Shown: positions 1-13,100, numbered from the stretch's first letter. The stretch is DNA of 64,000 bases from Antedon mediterranea (GCF_964355755.1 NC_092676.1:2338288-2402287), one strand, 5' to 3'. Numbers and translations: made by a program. The notes: a model not told the origin generated them from the letters alone.

Positions 1-281
1 CCTGGCCCTAGAGTAGCTAGGCCTAGGCCCTAGGCCAGGCTAGGTAATTAATATATCCAGGGAGTTAACAACTCCCTGATATATCTACTATACTATTCCA
101 TCTGTTATATATTTAATTGTGCTATTGTGTTTATTTACTTTGTTATATATAGCGGAATCTTTTAAAATATATGCCACAAGAAATTCTGCCATCCATATGT
201 TGCTAATAATTGTGTTGAACAGTATGTTGACATTAATAAACTCACATAATTATAGAACTCAATTATAATATTATACTTCAG

Positions 282-1633
282 GAAAGGGAGGAAAAAATCG
301 AAGAAGGGGAAAGAATGAAAATGAAGATCAAAAAAGAGAATTGGTTTTTAAGGATGATGGCCAAGGTAAAACATTGTTTAATAATATTATGTTCTGATCC
401 TGAAGAATTGTAACATTTTAATATTTTTCCAATTTCTCTTCAGTTCTCTAGGTGGTAGAAGATTGATCTACTTGACTCTGATAGCTGGTGGTTCCATCCC
501 ATAATAGGAGCTCCCATAGAAATCATGAAGAAGCGCTGCTTATTGATCCTTAAGAGAACGACTGTGATAGCTTTTCCACTTGTGACCTTTTAAACTCGTG
601 ACCTTTATGTTTAACATGATAATTATGTATCTCTTCTCAATTTTAGAATTAGCCTGTAAAGTAAATTTGGTAATCTGCATCTTTTTTTCGTATCCACAAG
701 TCTTCTTTTGTTTAAAATATATACATTTCTTTTTGTGTTTTTAGAATATGCTCAAGTTATAAAGATGCTTGGAAATGGTAGATTAGAAGCAATGTGCATT
801 GATGGCGTAAAACGATTGTGTCACATTAGAGGAAAACTGAGGAAAAAGGTTTGTATTAACCTTTGACCGAGTTAACTCGGTCAATCGTTAACTCAATCGT
901 GGGTAAATTAGTCTTGATTAACATATGTTTATTTATTGTGTGTAGGTTTGGATAAACCAAGCAGACATAATTCTAGTTGGTCTACGAGATTACCAAGATG
1001 CTAAAGCTGATGTCATATTAAAATACACGCCGGAAGAAGCAAGGAATTTGAAAACGTACGGAGAACTTCCAGATACATTTAAGATTAACGAGACGGTGAC
1101 ATTTGGCGAGGAAGATGATAACGAGATCACATTTGATTTTACCGAAGGAGGTGCTGATGACGAAGAAATTGATAATGTAGGTCATTTTTAACTGAGGTCA
1201 ACTCTCCCAATACCAAACATTTTTTAACTGGTTCAAACTTTTTTTAACGAAAACATTGTTTTGTTGGATGCAATTTTTAGTAGTGTCATAAAATTTGAGA
1301 CATATAATCAAAATTTTAGTTTTGCAATAGTGTTAAAAATTAGTTTGTGAAAGTTTTGCGGATGTTTGGTTTCTTGGGAGTTTTCATCAAGTCATAATGA
1401 ATAAAAAGACTACCCAATAACAAAAACTGATCCATTAACTTTGATGGTTGAAATGCTTGTCCATCAATGCCATAATCCCTGGTTCAAATCTTGTGTAATA
1501 GAGTATAATAAATAATAATAATCTGAATATTTATGAGGCGCAATCTTTACCAATTGTTTTCACAGTATAATTTATTTTTGTATATAATTACTAGTTTAAC
1601 TTTGTTATTTTTATGTTTTTTCTACAGTTGTAG
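282..1633 (+). CDS. EIF1A: eukaryotic translation initiation factor 1A (eIF1A), 5'-partial
   Basis: eIF1A binds the 40S ribosomal A site, promotes scanning and start-codon selection, and docks eIF5B through its C-terminus. Coding exons are 282-365, 745-848, 946-1176 and 1628-1633, all with GT-AG borders and continuous frame. The first visible exon gives the basic N-terminal tail ([15 protein letters not shown]), the second the start of the OB fold ([15 protein letters not shown]), the third the rest of the fold ([18 protein letters not shown]) and the acidic tail. The exon with the start codon and about five residues is not visible in positions 1-281, so it should lie upstream. With those residues the protein would be about 146 aa, against 144 in human. 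The last coding exon holds only one sense codon and the stop (TTG TAG). Identification is very secure; the exact last exon is slightly less so. Confidence 0.95.
1416..1500 (+). repeat. tRNA-like SINE head in the last eIF1A intron
   Basis: A B-box-like GGTTCAAATC sits about 40 nt after a degenerate A-box-like stretch, as in tRNA-derived SINE promoters. The copy is diverged and no full tRNA cloverleaf is evident. Confidence 0.4.
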
Positions 1634-2150
1634 ATGAGGGGACATGACACAAAGTGGATGGTTATAGCCAGTGTATGATGTAGTTGCAGCAAGCTAAACA
1701 GCAACTTGTACAAAAATGGGAAAGAAACAACTTTATTTAGTATGTTTGTCTTCAGTCAAGGCATGTGATAGGCTTGTTGTTCCATGGAATGGACTGTTTC
1801 ATCCGCCGGAAATAAACCCTAAATGATACAAGCGTTTTTATATGTAGATTATATCAGAATTATATCATGAACAGACAAAGCTGTTTTCAGTGATATGGAC
1901 TTATTAAGCAAATATAAAATAGTTAGTTACGTGTATTAATCAGTTCATTACGTGTTATAATATGTGGTCCATCGAAGTTATTTTCTAGAAAGAATCACTC
2001 ATCAATTATTGCTTGGTGCTTATCTTGTTGCTTACCGATCCAAAGGTTTTGGTTCAAGTCCTTGCTGTCGTTAGTTTGGAAAGCATTGGTTTATTTCTAT
2101 GGCGTTTAATGCTGTTCTGATGTTGAAATATCAATAAAAAATGTTGGTAA
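1634..2150 (+). other. eIF1A 3' UTR with tRNA-like SINE head
   Basis: Non-coding sequence after the eIF1A stop. Positions 2008-2075 look like a tRNA-derived SINE head, with the B-box-like GGTTCAAGTCC at 2051-2061. A candidate poly(A) signal closes the region. Confidence 0.5.
2133..2138 (+). terminator. candidate poly(A) signal of eIF1A
   Basis: AATAAA lies about 500 nt after the eIF1A stop codon. A strong inverted repeat (2148-2187) follows directly. Confidence 0.5.
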
Positions 2151-2187
2151 TACCATGGAGTAATAACTAATTATTACTCCATGGTAA
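2148..2187. repeat. inverted repeat, 16-bp arms
   Basis: Arms TACCATGGAGTAATAA and TTATTACTCCATGGTA are perfectly complementary around a loop of a few bases, immediately 3' of the candidate eIF1A poly(A) signal. Confidence 0.8.
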
Positions 2188-2605
2188 TACTTTGTATATA
2201 AATCATTTTTATTAAGCAGTTTTTGTGATCTGCTGTCAACTTTTTTCTGGAGAATAACTGGATATATTGTACTGCCTTAATTAATTCCATCTATTTTGTG
2301 AGATTTTTGTTGGTATATATTTAGCATCTTAATCTGCCAATGAAACAATGGCAGGCCAAGTATTTCTTTTGTATGAAGCATAAACTAATTATTTCAAACG
2401 TAAGTTTATCAAAAATTGTATTCGTAGTAAATATTAATGTGATTGTTCTTCCAAACTGTTAAGTTTCTAATTAAAGACCAATTAGGACCTAAATAAAAAT
2501 GTACAGAATGGCCTGTTTGCTTATTATGTTGAACACACAATGTTGAATTTGTAACAGGATATTAAGACTCACTAAATATTGTATTATTCTTTTATGCAAG
2601 TATCT

Positions 2606-2733
2606 AAAGCTCTGTCTACACTGTCAAATATGCCATATATGGACACGGTGATGTCATATCACTACCATATTTGGGCATATCACTACCATATTTGGGCATA
2701 TCATACTTTTTTGATAGTGTAAGACAGAGCTTA
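2606..2733. mobile_element. MITE family A copy
   Basis: Palindromic element of about 130 bp. It begins AAGCTCTGTCTACACT and ends with the complement GACAGAGCTT, with the family core (GATGTCATATCACTACCATA) between them. It lies in the eIF1A-macoilin intergenic region. Confidence 0.85.
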
Positions 2734-2789
2734 AGAGCAGGTGTTCTTTGATTTGATTCTAATAGAATAAGAATTTATATAAATATAAA

Positions 2790-2922
2790 ATGCTAATGTT
2801 TATCTTTATCAAATGATATATGGATATGATGGTGTCATCAATACCATATTCGGTCATATCACTAGTATATTTGGACACACTTTTTTATCAAACTAGTTTG
2901 ATAGTATAGACAGAGCTTTTGT
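2790..2922. mobile_element. MITE family A copy, left end degraded
   Basis: The right end (TTTGATAGTATAGACAGAGC) and core of family A are clear; the left terminal repeat is missing or unrecognisable. It is close to the copy at 2606-2733. Confidence 0.7.
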
Positions 2923-3097
2923 GCTTTTTGGTACTTACTGATTGATTATTGGTTTAGTGATTGATAACTGATCGATTAATAGATGAAATCGATTGGCTTA
3001 CACTGTAGATTAAATATATTTACTGACAATCATATGCTGTAGTAAGAATTTAAAACAAGATAGGTATATAAGTTGTTTTTATATTGATTATATACGA

Positions 3098-3205
3098 GGC
3101 CCATGGATATCCCATGGACTTATTTATAAGCCACTGGATAGATGATTGACCTATTTATAAGCCCATGGATAGACCATTGACCTATTTATAGGCCCATGGA
3201 TAGAC
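3098..3205. repeat. short tandem repeat, about 38-bp unit
   Basis: Three to four imperfect copies of a unit containing CCCATGGATAGAC and CTATTTATAAGCCC stand in tandem in the macoilin upstream region. Confidence 0.7.
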
Positions 3206-3480
3206 ATACATCTGTTGAGGGTGCACTAAGAGGGTCATGGAAAGATAGTTGAGGATATGTCTGTATTTCAAACTTTTTCAGGGGTGTCTAGAAAACTTAA
3301 TTTTACTTCTTGGTATTATATCTGAGTTTTCTAGGCACCCTCTATGAGCCCAAATGCATTACTAAGTACATCGTGAATAAAAAATATAAATTGGTTACCA
3401 CATTGTTTAAAGATTTCTTTTATTTATTGGTGTAATTTAAATTTCAATATTTTGCTATGGGAAATGCAAGTTATATTACA

Positions 3481-3527
3481 ATTAAAGGCAGTTATGCGTG
3501 CACGGTACACGCATAACTGCCTTTAAT
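3481..3527. repeat. perfect 20-bp inverted repeat
   Basis: The arm at 3481-3500 (ATTAAAGGCAGTTATGCGTG) is exactly complementary to 3508-3527, with a 7-nt loop. It lies about 590 bp upstream of the macoilin start codon. No family resemblance was recognised. Confidence 0.85.
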
Positions 3528-3899
3528 CCTTTGATCTTAAGTCTGGCTGCAACAAATATCAACAATACTGTACTATGTGCATATTCTCTACTGTGCGAGG
3601 TGTCTGTTAAGGGCCATGGAACTGATCGTGTTGCAGCCACAGATAAACCCTTTGATCTCCGGAGATCAGCATCCTAGATTGCCTTGGTTTAAATAATAAA
3701 AATCATCCTTGTGCATAATTTTTTTTTATTATACTTAAAAATAATAGTGATTTTAAAATGTTTGTGTTTAGTTCTTTTTTTATTTCTTTTAATATCAGTT
3801 TTGTTTGAATGTGTAATTCACCTGTTAGAAATATGCTGAACAAATTATATCACAGAAAAAACAAGAAAATGTTATGTAATAGTCTCAGTACTGAATAGT

Positions 3900-4114
3900 C
3901 TCTGCTCAGTGCAGACTTTATTGTGATTTTTGGGATCGAATTTCATGAACGCCGCAAGAGTGACGTCTACTGCGCAAACTCAGTACAAATCTCCGTCAAT
4001 GAACTGTCTGCTGCCAACTTCGCACAAAAAACTAGGCCTAACATACTGTATGCTGACTGTACATTGCTTTATATTTTCAGCAATATTTGTGCAAAATTGG
4101 CAAAAATTGGGAAT
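3900..4114 (+). promoter_or_regulatory. macoilin 5' flank / 5' UTR
   Basis: A CpG-containing patch (3945-3980) precedes the start codon. An ATG at 3945 opens a 57-codon upstream frame whose TGA (4116-4118) overlaps the macoilin ATG. Alternatively TATATTTTCAG at 4070-4080 is a splice acceptor that would remove most of that frame. The sequence alone does not decide between these. Confidence 0.4.
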
Positions 4115-7100
4115 ATGAAGAGGCGCAATGCCGATTGTGGCAGATTAAAACGTCCAATTAAGCGTAACAAGATCACAGAAAACATATATGGAAGGTAACT
4201 TTTATAGATTATTTGTCTCTCTTCTTTCCACATCTTTTTCTTTCTACCTAGTTTTTACGGTGGCGGCGACAGAGATGAATCCCGCCGCTGACGACGAGAG
4301 GGAGGCTTCTCTAACTCTGTCTACATCTAAATTGAGCCTAGCCTTCCATTATCTTTATTATTTTGCATCTTTTTTAATATTATGGTTAGAATTTGTTATA
4401 AAATCTATAGACATGAATTAAAATTCAATTTAATGTAGTGAAACAGAAGTAAAATGTGGCAATGATGGTGCATGTGCCATCTTCTAAAATTGACACCGGA
4501 AAACAAACCCATTCTCATTTTCTACATCCTACTACAGTAGCTAGGCCTAGGCCGACTTTATATAAGTCTACTACTAGTATATACTGGCTAGGCCTAGTGG
4601 TTTGACACTCTGAGTAGTAATACATCATTACTAGCCTAGGCCTAGGAATTCTGATGGATGTCAAGTTTGATTATTTAGCTACATTATGAACTTGACAATG
4701 TCAATACAAATAATGAATGAATTGTCTGATCTTAAAAATGTTATTAATATTAAAAATATTCAATATTAGGCCTAATACTTAAAAATTAGATTGTTCTTAA
4801 ATTCATTATGACATATATAAATACTAATAGGCCTTATAGTCTATGGATCAACCTGAGTTTTCGGCATGTATTGAATATAGGACTATTCCATTATTATTTA
4901 TAGGGGTGTTAGTCAATATGTTGGGTTGGGTGTGCCAGGCTTGTTGAGGCTTCTATTGTTCGTGTCATTGTGCCAATTGTTTTGTATTTCACTGTGTTTG
5001 ATAAAAACAAACAAAAAACTGCTGCTGCAGCCTATGTGTCTGTAAATTATATCGTATTTTACACTATATTTATATAGCCTATAGGCCCTAACATGTTTTT
5101 TTACCGTCAACAGTTAAATCATATCATGTTTTATTTTACATTTCATGTAATATTATTATATGTTTTTTTTCTCAACAGCCGAATCAAGTTATATAGCCTC
5201 TTACAAATAACAAGAAAAAATACATTCAAACGTTATTCACAATAAGGAGAAAACATATACAACTTATTTAATTTATGTTTTAATTTATATAAATCCAAAG
5301 GAAAATTAATGAAACAACGACAATGATGTGGGTATCAGTGGCTGGATCTCAATAGAGATACAAAAAAAAAAGCGAAAAGCTAAATCAAAACGATAAAGTA
5401 AAACAGCCAGAAAAACAATTTATATAAATACATCCATGTTTGTTTTTTTCTCAACAGTTTATGACTTTAACAAATTCAGTACACTTAAAGGCATAAGATT
5501 AAGCAAAACATACATTGTGTAACATATTTAATTTAAGGTATATATGTTTTATTTCATCGACCCAGTTTTAAGTGTTATTTAGTAGTGTCATGTTTGGTTC
5601 AACTCAATGAGTTAGCAATGTTCGTGAGGTTCTCTCTCCAGCTGATCCTGACACAAAAACTAAAATAGTCGGAAATAAAATTGCAGAACTTTCTCTCATG
5701 CAACACACACTAACCCTTCCCCAGTACAGGATATATAGGGCCTACACTGTTAAAAAAATTCTTATAAAAAAACTGTAAATTACTGGCAATCTGGACGCCA
5801 GTAATTTACCGTAATGTAGAATTACAGGTACTGTTGAAAATAAATTACTGTAAAACTACAGTAAATTACTGTTGGTCATAAAGTCGGTTGTCTACCGTAA
5901 TGTAGAATCACAGGTACTGTTGAAAATAAATTACTGTAAAACTACAAATTACTGTTAACTTGAAAGTCGGATGTCAATATAACGTAAAATCACAGGTACC
6001 GTTTCTAATAAATTACTACAGTATAATTACTGTTAATCTGAAAGTCTGTTTGTCAACAATAACGTAAAATCACGGGTACCATAAAACTACGTAAAATTAC
6101 TGTCGATTTCAAAGGAAGTGGTCTACCATTAATGTAGAATAATGTTGATAAATAACTGTAAAACTACATTAAAATTACTGTCGATTTCAATGGTCAATGG
6201 TAATGTAAAATCACAGGTACCGTTATTAATAAATTACTGTAAAAGATTCAGTGAATTCCAACCAAACAAAATATTACAAAAATATAAATACCATACAAAC
6301 AAAATAAATACATGCCAATAATCTTATTTCAATAACTGATTAACAATAACAAACTCCATTATAACATTTCTTTTTCTACTTGTCTAAACATCTTGTTTCT
6401 GTCATGTTCTTATGTTCCCTACAATGTTCATTGTATCTGAACTTGATCTGGGATTCTCTGTAAACGTTTCTTTTTTAAAAATAAACAATAACATTTTTAT
6501 AAATCTATGCCTATATTACATAGATGTTTTCAATCTTCAAAGTACGTCTTCTATTAAAATCTGTTTATCACCTATATTTAGATTGATTTCAATATAAAAT
6601 ATTTAAGTAATTGATATTTACAATCGATCGAAAATCTTTAAAAAAACCAATCTATTAAAATTAGACCTACAGTACCATCTATGCTTGATCATTAAATAAT
6701 TAATATGGATGTTACAATCATCAAAATATGCCTTATATTAAAATGACCATCAAATAAATGGAAGGTTTATTCCAGAGTACAGGACCTGGATGTGGTAGAT
6801 GGACACTTAACAGTAAACCACAGTAAGAATGTTGTTGATCCAATAACAGGAGTCCACACTCATGTCAAAACATAGAATCCTACTGGAATCGTGAAAAATT
6901 AAAGTTAAAAAGAATAGGTGTAAACGGGAATGGTTACCGGAATACCTTGACGAATTTATGTGGCGAGAAAGATATGGCATAATATAAATTAAACAGATTA
7001 AGTAAGTTAAAATAGTATATGTTCCTTGTGCCTTATTAAATAATGTTAAAGTTCTTGTGCCTTATATTTGAATAAAGTTTGAAGAATGTATCTTTCGATC

Positions 7101-10100
7101 TATCAATTTTTTTCTTGTTGTTTGTAGAGGCTATTTGCAACTGTTGAGAAAAAACCAAACATGGATGTATTTATATAAATTAAAACATAAATTGGATATT
7201 TTATATAAATTAAATAAGATTAAAATGTATATGAATCTTTTTCTTGATCTTTTCTTGTTATTTGTAGAGGCTACTTGATTTAACTGTTGAGTAAAAAAAC
7301 ATGTTAGGGCCTATAGGCTACTGTATATAGTGTAAAATACGATATAATTTACAGACACATAATAAAAGCTATAGGCTAACTACAGCAGCAGTTTTTTGTT
7401 TGTTTTCATCAAACACAGTGAAATACAAAACAATTGGCACAATGACACGAACAATAGAAGCCTCAACAAGCCTGGCACACCCAACCCAACATATTGACTA
7501 ACACCCCTATAAATAATAATGGAATAGTCCTATATTCAATACATGCCGAAAACTCAGGTTGATCCAAGTAAAATGTGGCAATGATGGTGCATGTGCCATC
7601 TTCTAAAATTGACACCGGAAAACAAACCCATTCTCATTTTCTACATCCTACTAGCTAGGCCTAGGCCGACTTTATATAAGTCTACTACTAGTATATACTG
7701 GCTAGGCCTAGTGGTTTGACACTCTGAGTAGTAATACATCATTACTAGCCTAGGCCTAGGAATTCTGATGGATGTCAAGTTTGATTATTTAGCTACATTA
7801 TGAACTTGACAATGTCAATACAAATAATGAATGAATTGTCTGATCTTAAAAATGTTATTAATATTAAAAATATTCAATATTAGGCCTAATACTTAAAAAT
7901 TAGATTGTTCTTAAATTCATTATGACATATATAAATACTAATAGGCCTTATAGGCTACACTGCAGTGCTGCATGACATACAGTACTTATTGTAAACACCT
8001 ACAGGAACTGAGATCCAGGATTTTTTAACATAATAATTCTGTATAAAGCAGTTCATAATTTCATTTTAGTGGTCAAAAGGGGGAGCGCACATCCTGGCAG
8101 GCCTTGTCTTTTAAGGTGAGTGAGTGCGATCACTCACCTAACACTGCCCCTGAGGAGTGCTATTTACAACATTCCTTAATTTGGTAAACTTCTACACACC
8201 AAAATACAAACAGCACACCTACAGCACCCCTGAATGTATTGAGGAGTGCAATTTGTAGCACACCTATGATTTTCAAAAGACATGGCCTGTCCTGCAAATG
8301 AACCTGACTGCCCAGACACTGATACAGACCTGACACTAATGCGATTCATTGTGATCACTATAGCCCAGACACTGATACAGACCTGACACTATTGCGATAC
8401 ATTGGGATCACTATAGGCCAGACACTGATACAGACCTGACACTATTGCGATACATTGTGATCACTATAGACCAGACACTGATATAGACCTGTCACTATTG
8501 CGATACATTGTGTTCACTATAGGCCAGACACTGATACAGACCTGACACTATTGCGATACATTGTGATCACTATAGGCCAAAATAATTAGGACCCTAACAC
8601 TCTTTCTTGGCCTCAACACATAAAAAATGTCTAAGCAATGTTGATTAAACGTCGATGGTGGGTAAAAATAGTCAATCAAGTGGGACATATTCAGTGCTTG
8701 TATTTGTATGACCATGGAACACTGTTTATTTACTATGCCCATGTTAAACTAAATATTAAAAGTAGCATTCCTTATCCACATGTATTGTTTTTTCTTATAG
8801 TACATTTATGTATTTGAAGTTTCTTATGCTATGGGGTTTGGTACTGTTTCTGGACTTCATCTTGGAGTTCCGTGTTGAGTACATTTGGCCATTGTGGTTG
8901 CTGTTTCGTAGCCTCTACGACTCATACCGATATCAAGGACTGGTGTGTATTGTTCACAGTATTAAATAAAACATATTTGTATAATTAAAACCACTAATAG
9001 TACTGTTGGGTTTTCTTTACCTTGCAAAGGTGTGTACCTCAATCCAGATGGACAGACATCAAATACTGAGTTAAGGGTCTTTTCACACCTGTTCCGGCAA
9101 ATCAAAGCAAACGTCAATGTTTCGTTTTCACGATGCTCCATGCAGATATGCGCCAATCGATATGCGTGTAGCCTTGTGAAAACGAAACATTGCTGGCGGA
9201 CCAGAAGCATGTCAGAACAGGTGTGAAAGACTCGTTATGCAGGGACGTACCCAGAATTTTTTGTAAATGCATCTTAGATAACTCATGAGAAAAGTATTTT
9301 ATTGGTCAGATGTTTTGCCCTACTCTGACGTAACATTTATTTAGAAACAGTTCAACAAGAAATGAAAGCAGCATACATTTACAACAACTTAAATGGTAAC
9401 ATAAAATAAGAACTGTTTCTGGGATCAGAAAAAGAAGTAAAAGAACTTGTCAAATACTAACCCCTAAACAAAAAAACAAAAAGCAACTGCATGACAAATC
9501 ATTAGCTAATGATAGATCTATAATTATAATCCTATAGTACATTGAGAATACTTCTGAAAAGCTACTCCACAGTAGTTACAATCAATTACATCTATATATA
9601 CTTGTTTCTTTTCAGGCATTTTCTGTGTTTTTCGTCTTTATTGCCATTACTTCAGATATGATTTGCCTTCTCTTTATTCCGGTGCACTGGTTGTTTTTTG
9701 CTGCCAGTACTTATGTATGGGTTCAATTTGTATGGCACACAGGTAAGCTTATCTGAATGATACAATAGTGCGTCTGTATTAAGAAGGCAAATCTTGGATC
9801 CTTATTATTGCCCTTTCACTTTTGTTAGCACCTTAAAACCCATCTTATAATATATGCATCAATTAAGATACTATTTGAAATATTGATGCCTAAATTGTAA
9901 AGCTTTATCACCCATATTTTTTTGGCATTCAATTTACTCTTATTATTATATAAACAAAAGAAGATTTTTTGAAAGATAATTGTTTATTTAGATAGGCTCA
10001 ATCAACGTCTTCTTTGTGTCCCCTAAATGGAAGTTTGCCATATATATTCCTTTTTATTTTCACCAACGTAAAGCGTCCCCTTAATAGGTGTTTCCGCTGA

Positions 10101-13100
10101 ATAGGGGTGTTCCAAGCGGGAGATTTCTACTGCAATTTGTTAAATTTAATTATCTGTCTTTGTAAATTTTATTTTTTTTTCATTTTGATCATTTAGATAG
10201 AGGAATATGTTTACCAACTGTATCGTTATGGTTACTATTTGTTTATGTTGAGGCAGTAGTAAGATTACGGGAGGTGCGAACCACGATACCTTTTCATTTA
10301 GATCTGTGTCGTCCTTTTGCAGCTCATTGGTAAGTTACGTGACTTCCGTATTCACATTAAATATACAGTAGAATCCCTATCAAGAGGATATCTTCAGGAC
10401 CAAATTATTCCCATATTTAGGTGTGTCCCCTGAATAGTGGATTAGCTATAGGAGAGATAATGGAATGGCAGATGCAGATTTGTTTTTGTATCCTGAAATA
10501 TACAGTATAGCAGTAAGGAAACATCTTCGGAACCCAACAAAGTATCCCATATTTGGGTGTGTCCCCTGAATAGTGGATTAGCTATAGGAGAGATAATGGA
10601 ATGGCAGATGCAGATTTGTTTTTGTATCCTGAAATTTACAGTATAGTAGTAAGGAAACATCTTCGGAACCCAACAGAGTATCCCATATTTGGGTGTGTCC
10701 CCTGAATAGTGGGTTGGCCATAAGCGAATGGAATGGCAGATGCAGAATTGTTTTTGTATACTGAAATATTTTTCTTTTTTTCTAGCATTGGCTATCCTGT
10801 AGTTACGCTTGGTTTTGGTTTTAAAAGTTATGTTGGATATAAAATGCGATTGCGGAAACAAAAAGAAGTAGAAAAAGAAAATGAGTTTTATATGCAGCTT
10901 TTACATCAAGCTTTGCCGCAAGAACAGCAGCAACAGCAGCAGCAAGCTACAACTGAAAAACCTAAAGGTACTATCACCTCTGTCAGAGAAGGTTATTCAC
11001 CTTGTCAGTTTTTAAAAAACTAAAAAACACTTATCCTGTTAGTACAATACCCACTGCTTCCTTGGGCTTAAATCTAACCCTAGCCATCAGTGGCAAGTTC
11101 AGTGTTGTATGAATGCCAGGCTAGTAATCTAATTTGAGTCTCACCCAATATTTACTTAACATAAAGTTTAATTACATCAGAGTAGGGCAATAACATCTTA
11201 AATAATCAGCCACATTAAATACAAAATAATGATGAAATTGTTAAAGATGTATTGTCCCCCCCCCCCCCAAAAGGAAGATTAATTAAATGAGACTTTGAAT
11301 AAGTTATTTTGTAGTTTTAATAAAGTTAATCACTTCTGTAGAAAAAAAACGAAAAAAAATAATGTTTTCACTTATAAAATAACATAATAAATGGTTAAAT
11401 TCAACCACAATTCCATTGGCTGGCAGCAAATTTGACAATTTTTGCCATAAATTACAGTTTTTTCAGGTAAATAATTTTTTTTTCAATGTAATTTTTGGTC
11501 AAAGTGGGTAACTATTATGTGACATTGAAATGGCATATTAAAAAAAAATTTTTTTTAAAGTATTATTCAGGGCGACAATACATCTTTAAGGAATTTGTAA
11601 ACAATATTCTATGTTTTTTTTGCAGCTATTTTGTCAACAACAAAGTCCGATGAAAAGGATAGTTCTCAAGCAAGCAGTAATGTTAAACCAAAAGGGTCGC
11701 CGTCGCAGAAAACTGTCGACGGTGAAAATGTAAAAGATAAAGAACAAGCTAAGAAGCTTGCATCCACAAACAATCTAAACTTAAAAACAGGAGAGCCAGA
11801 TGAAAGGAAATTAACACAACGCATTGTCAATAGCTATGAAGGAACATCAGAAAACATTATGAATGAACACACGCTTGCGAAAAACAATAAACACGTTGTG
11901 ACAAACGGCGTGAGTGGTAAACACAGAAGTAGTGCTGCTGCGGCGGCGTCTAGGGAGAGTATGAGAGAAACGCAGGGAAGCACAAAGAAAGGAAAACAAT
12001 ATTCCAGTAAAGTAGAAAATAAAGAAAAGGAAGTGAACGTATCAGCTGATATGCAAATATCTAATGGTGCGGCAACTTCAGTATCAAAAGATGAAAAAAC
12101 AGCTAGGTATTCTTTACATTTTTTAAATATCTCATTAAACAAATTTTAAATAAATGTACTGATTTTATTACATAGCCCCAGTGATGACGATGATGTTATG
12201 ATCATCATTACAGCCATGTCGATGATGTCATGATCATCATTATAGAAATATCGATGTCAGGATATTGAGATAGGCTTGAGAAATGCAGTGCTCTGGGAAA
12301 CAATTAATGGAATATACACTTTAATTAAATGCTTTAATATCTGATTACTGTAGAATCACTCAGTTATAACCCCAATTTACAGTAACCCGCATTAACCTTT
12401 AAACTTATTCAAGGAAGTGAAATGATGTACCAGAGCTCCAAATCTTGAAATTAGCAAATGAGAATAAAAAAATGTCTTTCTTAAGCTCTGTCTACACTAT
12501 CAAACTTTATGTGACAAAAAATGTAATGTGCCCATATATGGACACGATGATGTCATATCACTACCATATTTGGGAACATCATAACCATATTTGGGTACAT
12601 CACATTTTTTGTTGTCAAATTAGTTTGATAGTGTAGACAGAGCTTTATACAATGCCTTGCTAGACCTATCGTATTTACCCTATTTAGGCCTATTAGTACT
12701 ATTATATCTATCCTATACAATGTCTATCCTATTTAACCTACGGTATATATTGCTTTGCTAGGCCTATTAGTACTAAGTTGTTACATTGTTGCAGATATGA
12801 AGTGGACATCAAAAGGTTGAAAGCCGATTTACAGGGTAGTCGTCAAAATGAAATTGAGATGAAAGCCATCGTGAAATCATTAAGAGCGCAAGAAGAAGTT
12901 ATTATGGCCGAGATAGATCAAATTAAAAAGGATAACGAGCAGTTACAAACTAAGTAAGAAAACTCATTATTATTTCCAGAATTCGTCGTCAGTAAGTTGT
13001 CACAAAGAGGAATAAATGTTTATTAGATCAAATTAAAAAGGATAACGAGCAGTTACAAACTAAGTAAGAAAACTCATTATTATTTTGCAGAATTCGTCGT

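Noticed and set aside
171-190. ATGCCACAAG as the missing eIF1A start (family starts Met-Pro)
   Set aside because: The following codons do not match the eIF1A N-terminus and no donor of the right phase follows.
6412-6597. 61-codon frame in the foldback element
   Set aside because: Short, AT-rich and without transposase motifs; expected by chance.
8962-9226. Opposing 64- and 82-codon frames in macoilin intron 2
   Set aside because: They arise from the inverted repeats of the family D MITE.
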